Shown here: positions 42,952 to 46,597 of the stretch, piece after piece
Layout: each line of letters starts with the position of its first letter
How positions within the stretch are numbered: the stretch's first letter is position 1
Assembly (NCBI GenBank): GCA_016125035.1
Contig: WGMN01000006.1
Location: forward strand, 1 to 46,597
Source: Pseudomonadota bacterium
Lineage (GTDB): Bacteria > Pseudomonadota > Alphaproteobacteria > UBA2136 > UBA6156
DNA length: 46,597 nucleotides
Reading direction: 5' to 3'
The notes under the pieces: model-generated
What the model was told of the DNA's origin: nothing
What the model saw: the letters and a program-made list of their open reading frames with translations, nothing else
Database searches by the model: none
Made by a program: the position numbers and the translations under genes

Positions 42952-43614
42952 ATGGCCACCCCTCACGATCCCACCGCCGCCTTCCTGCGCGAAGTCGACG
43001 AAGCCCTGCAGTACGATCACATCATGTCGCTGTGGCACCGCTACAAATGGCTGCTGCTGGCGGCGGTCATCGTCCTGCTGCTGGCTGTGGCGGGGTCCGA
43101 GGGCTACAAGGCCTGGCGCCAGCACCAGGCACGCGCCCAGGCCACACGCTACTATGCCATCACCGCGCTTAACGCCTCTCCCGCCCGCGCCCGGCAACTC
43201 ACCCAGTTCACCGCCAGTGCCCACGGCGGTTACAAGGCGCTGGCCGCCTTCGCGCAGGCGCAGGCTGCGGCCACGCCGCAGGCGCGCGCCGCCGCCTACC
43301 AACTGGTGGCTCAAGATTCCTCGCTGCCCGCCTGGCTGCAACAAATGGCACGCTTCAACATGGCGCTGGCGCAACTGGGCACCAACAACGCCGCGGCGCA
43401 AACCAACCTGGAACTTCTCACCCAGCAGGGGCTGGAATCCTCGCCGCTTTACCCGGCGGCGCTCGAGCAACTCTCCATCCTCGCCATGGCCAAGGGCGAT
43501 ACCGTGGCCGCCCGCGGCTATACTGAAAAATTGCTGGCCGCGCCGCTGGTGGCGGCGGATATGCGCCAGCGCGCGCTGCAACGCCTCGGCGCGCTTTCCA
43601 CCCTGCCGCGGTAA
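42952..43614 (+). CDS. YfgM-like TPR membrane protein
   Basis: 220 residues from ATG 42952. Pattern: a short cytosolic N-part (AAFLREVDEALQYDHIMSLWHRY), one membrane helix (WLLLAAVIVLLLAVAG, about 34-50), then a periplasmic TPR-like region with many Ala and Gln. This is the layout of the TPR_21/YfgM family, which assists periplasmic trafficking near SecYEG and is usually encoded beside bamB, as here (bamB starts 183 bp later). Confidence 0.85.
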   Translation: MATPHDPTAAFLREVDEALQYDHIMSLWHRYKWLLLAAVIVLLLAVAGSEGYKAWRQHQARAQATRYYAITALNASPARARQLTQFTASAHGGYKALAAFAQAQAAATPQARAAAYQLVAQDSSLPAWLQQMARFNMALAQLGTNNAAAQTNLELLTQQGLESSPLYPAALEQLSILAMAKGDTVAARGYTEKLLAAPLVAADMRQRALQRLGALSTLPR

Positions 43615-43706
43615 TCGGTAGTCGGGACGTGGGGGGCTCCGGCGGTGCACGGCTCCGCGCCCGGCGGTTGGTTCACGCGCACGGCCTCAACCACGGCACG
43701 GCCCTC

Positions 43707-43734
43707 CGATCACCGATCACCGATTACCGATTAC
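43707..43734. repeat. Heptanucleotide tandem array (4 units) with an inverted partner
   Basis: CGATCAC, CGATCAC, CGATTAC, CGATTAC. Near the preceding stop (43611-43625) stands TAATCGG, TAGTCGG, the reverse complement of CCGATTA/CCGACTA, so the spacer can fold back on itself. It lies between the YfgM-like gene and bamB. Confidence 0.85.
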
Positions 43735-43797
43735 CGAATTGACCTTTCCCCCCCCACGCGCCATCATCGCGGCCAAATCCATAACAAGGGCCCGTGC

Positions 43798-45117
43798 ATG
43801 AACCGCCTGTTAACCGCCGCCATTCTCCTACCTCTCGCCGCCTGTTCGGCGTTCTCACACAAAGATGAGGTCAAACTCCAGGGCAAACGCATCGACGTCA
43901 CCCTTCAGCCCACCACCCTCACGGCCACCTCAAGCGCCCAGGCCGAGCAATTCGCCATTCCGGCCGCCGCCGCGCAACCCAACTGGCCGCAAACCGGGGG
44001 CAACTCCATGCACGCGCCGGGCAACGTCGCGCTGCCCGAGCACGTGGTGCGCGCCTGGAGCTATTCCATGGGCGGCGGCAACGGCAAAGCTGCGGCGCTC
44101 ATCAACCCCCCGGTGGTCGATTCCGGCCGCCTGTTCGCCATCAACACCAAGGGGCGGGTGGTTTCGCTCAACGCCAAAACCGGCAAGGAGGTCTGGTCGG
44201 TCAAGCTGCCCCTGGCGGAAGAAGAGCAGGCTTCGCTCTCCGGCGGGCTGGCGGTGCTGGGCAACCTGCTGTTTGTCACTACGGGAGACGGCCAGGTGTT
44301 CGCGCTCACCGCGTCCTCGGGCAAAGAGGTCTGGAAGATCAACCTCGCGGTGCCGCTGCGCGCCGCCCCCACGGTGGAGGGCGAGCGCGTCTTCGTCACC
44401 AGCCACGATAACCGCCTCTTCGCGCTCTCGGCGCTCGACGGCTCCCTGCAATGGACCCACGCCGGCATGGAAGAAAGCTTAAGCCTGCTGCGCGCGGCGT
44501 CTCCGGCCTCGGGCTACGGCGCGGTGGCGGTGCCCTATAGCAGTGGCGAGCTCTACATCCTGCGCGCGGCCGACGGCCAATACCTCTGGCACGATACCCT
44601 CGCCAGCCCGTTCTCGGGGCAAGATCCCGGCTCCACCCTGGCCTCCATCGCCGCGCCACCTGTCATTGCCGATGGCCTGGTCTACGCGGTGGGGCTCAAC
44701 GGCGGCCTGTCTGCCTACGCACTGGCCACCGGCCAACGCTTCTGGAAGGCCGACATCCTCACCTCGCAACTGCCCATCGTCGCGGGCTACCAGATCTTCG
44801 CCCTCACCGACTCCGGCGAGATGGTGGCCCTCAACCGGCGCGACGGCTCGGTGCGCTGGGTCGCCAACCTCAACGAGAACCTTCCCAAAAAGGATGAAGA
44901 CGGCAAACGCCTGTGGTCCGGCCCCATCCTGGCCGGCTCGCGGCTCATCGCCGCCAGCACCGACGGCCTGGCGGTCAGCATCGACCCGCAAACCGGCAAA
45001 CGCATCGCCGCGACTGACCTCGGCGACCCGGTCTCACTCACCCCCATCGTCGCCGACGGCGCCCTCTACTTCCTCACCGACGACGCCCGCATTATCTGTT
45101 TTAGGGCTGCCAAGTAG
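43798..45117 (+). CDS. bamB: Outer membrane assembly lipoprotein BamB
   Basis: 439 residues from ATG 43798 (AAGGG upstream). Lipoprotein signal MNRLLTAAILLPLAAC; the lipid anchor should be Cys16. The rest is an eight-bladed PQQ-type beta-propeller with repeated blade motifs such as GRVVSLNAKTGKEVWSVKL, GQVFALTASSGKEVWKINL, NRLFALSALDGSLQWTH and GEMVALNRRDGSVRWVANL. BamB supports folding of outer-membrane proteins by the Bam complex. Position after the YfgM-like gene is conserved in proteobacteria. Confidence 0.93.
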   Translation: MNRLLTAAILLPLAACSAFSHKDEVKLQGKRIDVTLQPTTLTATSSAQAEQFAIPAAAAQPNWPQTGGNSMHAPGNVALPEHVVRAWSYSMGGGNGKAAALINPPVVDSGRLFAINTKGRVVSLNAKTGKEVWSVKLPLAEEEQASLSGGLAVLGNLLFVTTGDGQVFALTASSGKEVWKINLAVPLRAAPTVEGERVFVTSHDNRLFALSALDGSLQWTHAGMEESLSLLRAASPASGYGAVAVPYSSGELYILRAADGQYLWHDTLASPFSGQDPGSTLASIAAPPVIADGLVYAVGLNGGLSAYALATGQRFWKADILTSQLPIVAGYQIFALTDSGEMVALNRRDGSVRWVANLNENLPKKDEDGKRLWSGPILAGSRLIAASTDGLAVSIDPQTGKRIAATDLGDPVSLTPIVADGALYFLTDDARIICFRAAK

Positions 45118-45206
45118 CAACAGGCTGCTTCCGCGCCACCAAATAGCGGCAAATTGCCCACGCCCGGCGCCGCGTAAAAGCCCAGGCCCCCGCAAGCTGG
45201 CTGGGT

Positions 45207-45230
45207 AACCCCGGCCTCTTTGCCGGGGTT
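45207..45230 (+). terminator. Hairpin downstream of bamB
   Basis: 9-bp stem AACCCCGGC / GCCGGGGTT with a CTCTTT loop, 90 bp after the bamB stop; outer bases CTGG.../...CCAG could lengthen the stem. No U-run. Confidence 0.5.
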
Positions 45231-45275
45231 GGGCCCCAGCCGCTATCCTCGGCCGCCCTCCCACCGCACAGGCCC

Positions 45276-45303
45276 TTCTAACTTCTAATGTCTAACACCT
45301 AAC
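45276..45303. repeat. Heptanucleotide tandem array (4 units, degenerate)
   Basis: TTCTAAC, TTCTAAT, GTCTAAC, ACCTAAC: consensus NNCTAAY. It lies in the spacer between bamB and the convergent gene at 45360, directly next to the terminator. Confidence 0.75.
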
Positions 45304-45307
45304 CCAC

Positions 45308-45345
45308 AAAAAAGGCCAAGGGCCCGGCGCTTTTGCGCCGGGCCC
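45308..45345 (-). terminator. Intrinsic terminator of the 45360-46031 gene
   Basis: 11-bp GC-rich stem GGGCCCGGCGC / GCGCCGGGCCC with a 4-nt loop. On the minus strand it is followed by TTGGCC and then T6, and begins 15 bp after that gene's stop. Confidence 0.8.
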
Positions 45346-45359
45346 CACCCCATCTGTCG

Positions 45360-46031
45360 TCATTCGGGCATGCCCGGCCCGCCGTAACCTTTGGCGGCAT
45401 AACCAAAGCCGCACAGGTCGGTGCTGGTAATCCGCACCACCGCACCTTCCGCGTTCAGTTGCAGCTGCACGGGCAGTGCTTGGCGCTTCATGCCAAACGG
45501 GGCCTCGCCCACCATGCGCTCGCCTTGGCCGTGGATGAGGAGGGAGAAGCACTCCCCTTCCTGCCGCCAATGGGCTCCCATGCCGGGGGGCATGTCGCGG
45601 CGAAGCACCTTTACCGACAATGCCTCCGATGCCTGCCGACGCCAGACGAACCCACGCACCGGTTCACCTTCCACCTGCCCCACCACATAGGCGCTGCCGG
45701 CCGCCGGGTCGTCGCCGGTGCCGACACGGTTCATTTCGGCGATCAAGCCCTTCACCGCCTGCAACGGGGCGTTCATGCGCACAAAGCCGCCTTTCACATT
45801 TTTCTTCGTGCTCACAGTTACCTGTGTCGCGGGCGAGAGCGAGCGCAACTCGGCCTCCACGCCTGTGTGGTCAACACGCATTGGCAGGCGTTTGTTCAAC
45901 ACATAGGTCAGCTCGGGCTGCTTCTTGTCTTCCTTGGCCTCGGCCTGTGCAAAAAAAGTCATGGCCAGCGGCAGCTTCCGCACGGCGGCGGAAAGCTCGG
46001 CGGTTGTCTCAAATCGTCGCATCTTCAACAT
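45360..46031 (-). CDS. Conserved hypothetical soluble protein
   Basis: 223 residues from ATG 46031 (GGGGGGAG 9 bp upstream; ATG 46022 is an alternative). No signal peptide; a helical start (FETTAELSAAVRKLPLAM) then alternating beta strands (ELTYVLNKRLPMRVDHTGVE; TQVTVSTKKNVKGGFVRMN) and a C-terminal part with FSLLIHGQGERMVGEA and LPVQLQLNAEGAVVRITSTD. No family recognised. Terminated by the hairpin at 45308-45345. The spacer 46032-46318 shows no further gene. Confidence 0.6.
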   Translation of the reverse strand: MLKMRRFETTAELSAAVRKLPLAMTFFAQAEAKEDKKQPELTYVLNKRLPMRVDHTGVEAELRSLSPATQVTVSTKKNVKGGFVRMNAPLQAVKGLIAEMNRVGTGDDPAAGSAYVVGQVEGEPVRGFVWRRQASEALSVKVLRRDMPPGMGAHWRQEGECFSLLIHGQGERMVGEAPFGMKRQALPVQLQLNAEGAVVRITSTDLCGFGYAAKGYGGPGMPE

Positions 46032-46318
46032 GCCTCGGCTCCCCCCGTACGGGGTTTTAAGGGGCGCCTTCTTGCGGGCCGTACCCCGCAAAACGCTCCA
46101 CGTCGGGGGAGCACCGTCTCGCGGCCCACCGGGCCACACAACAACAGGTTCAGTCAGATAGGCGGGCCAAAAAGCCCCTTCCGCGCGGCACTATACCAAA
46201 AACCCAAGCAAAATCAACCTACCGCTGTGGCACCCACCAGGCCCGGCAATCCCCGTCATCCCAAACCCCACGCTCAGCGGCCACGGGCCCACGCCAACCT
46301 CTCGCGTCGCAGGGGCAC

Positions 46319-46417
46319 TCACCAAACCAGAATTACCACCACACCCACCCAAAACCCCACCACCGCCAAAATCCCCACCACGGCCCGCCGCGTCAAAAGC
46401 CAGCACCAGTCTCTCAT
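46319..46417 (-). CDS. Possible 32-residue single-pass membrane peptide
   Basis: MRDWCWLLTRRAVVGILAVV, then GFWVGVVVILVW. A basic/aromatic N-tail and one strongly hydrophobic helix are typical of small membrane proteins. GGGAG stands 6 bp before the ATG at 46417. The composition could be chance in GC-rich DNA, so the call is tentative. Confidence 0.4.
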   Translation of the reverse strand: MRDWCWLLTRRAVVGILAVVGFWVGVVVILVW

Positions 46418-46470
46418 CGCCATCTCCCTTGTTGTTAAAAACAACGGCCCTCAAGAAGAGAGCCGGGGAG

Positions 46471-46568
46471 TTAGAACCGTTAAGACACGGCCGCGGCTAT
46501 TCAGCCTCGCAGCTTGTTATATTCACCGCCTCCCCGACATCGGGTTGGCTCGTCTTAATGGGTTCTAA
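46471..46568. ncRNA. Candidate structured RNA closed by a 15-bp helix
   Basis: TTAGAACC-G-TTAAGAC (46471-46486) is complementary to GTCTTAA-TG-GGTTCTAA (46552-46568): 15 pairs with one small internal loop, enclosing 65 nt. Inside are small stems GGCT/AGCC and CCCG/CGGG. A further hairpin (CCCGTGGC-TTAC-GCCACAGGG) follows at 46572-46592. I do not recognise the family; the strand is unknown. Confidence 0.4.
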
Positions 46569-46597
46569 GGCCCCGTGGCTTACGCCACAGGGTTAAA

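Noticed and set aside
33914-45303. CRISPR arrays
   Set aside because: The heptamer arrays have no spacers between units, and no cas genes are present.
46191-46454. 87-codon minus-strand frame rich in Gly
   Set aside because: Repetitive GC-rich composition; a shorter membrane peptide in another frame has a better ribosome site.
46471-46592. 6S RNA, SRP RNA or tmRNA
   Set aside because: None of the hallmark sequences of these RNAs is present.

Overview
The window looks like an alphaproteobacterial chromosome segment carrying an integrated mobile element. The right part (about 25,860-46,597) is a GC-rich housekeeping backbone with efp next to an inositol-monophosphatase-family gene, recA, recX, ruvC, ruvA, ruvB and bamB. 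RecA and the efp/IMPase adjacency read as alphaproteobacterial; I cannot name the order.

The left part (1 to about 25,830) reads as a conjugative or mobilizable element. It has a VirD4/TraG coupling protein, a MobQ-type relaxase with a recognisable oriT beside it, ArdC antirestriction and a tyrosine integrase at the right end. Next to the integrase lies the 5' half of a tRNA gene broken in its anticodon loop, which I take as the attachment site. No mating-pair (VirB) genes are seen, so either the element continues left of position 1 or it is mobilized by helpers.

Cargo: (i) a compact three-gene operon at 5,792-9,848 (AAA+ ATPase with a large helical N-terminus, a nucleoside-deoxyribosyltransferase-like protein, a Ppx/GppA-like protein), the best candidate for an undescribed, possibly anti-phage, system; (ii) a DUF2235 hydrolase with membrane segments; (iii) a 2,055-residue protein with an N-terminal PD-(D/E)XK nuclease, a long TPR-like region and a PIN-like domain; (iv) a tRNA-Leu(UAA) gene interrupted by a 209-nt group I intron; (v) a secreted protein of unknown function. 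Two related, probably structured leader sequences precede ardC and a small accessory gene.

Backbone layout: efp and a degenerate IMPase paralogue; a signalling operon cheD-like / STAS / (ATPase-receiver-PP2C); recA, a small membrane gene and recX; two DppB/DppC-type permeases with a four-helix-bundle gene between them; a cytochrome b561-YceI fusion; ruvC, ruvA, a secreted coiled-coil protein, a UPF0173 hydrolase and ruvB; a methyl-accepting protein; a TPR membrane protein followed by bamB; small proteins at the right end. Five intergenic spacers in this half, and none that I found in the element, contain short tandem arrays with a 7-bp period, each with a different heptamer. This is an unexplained feature of the host genome.
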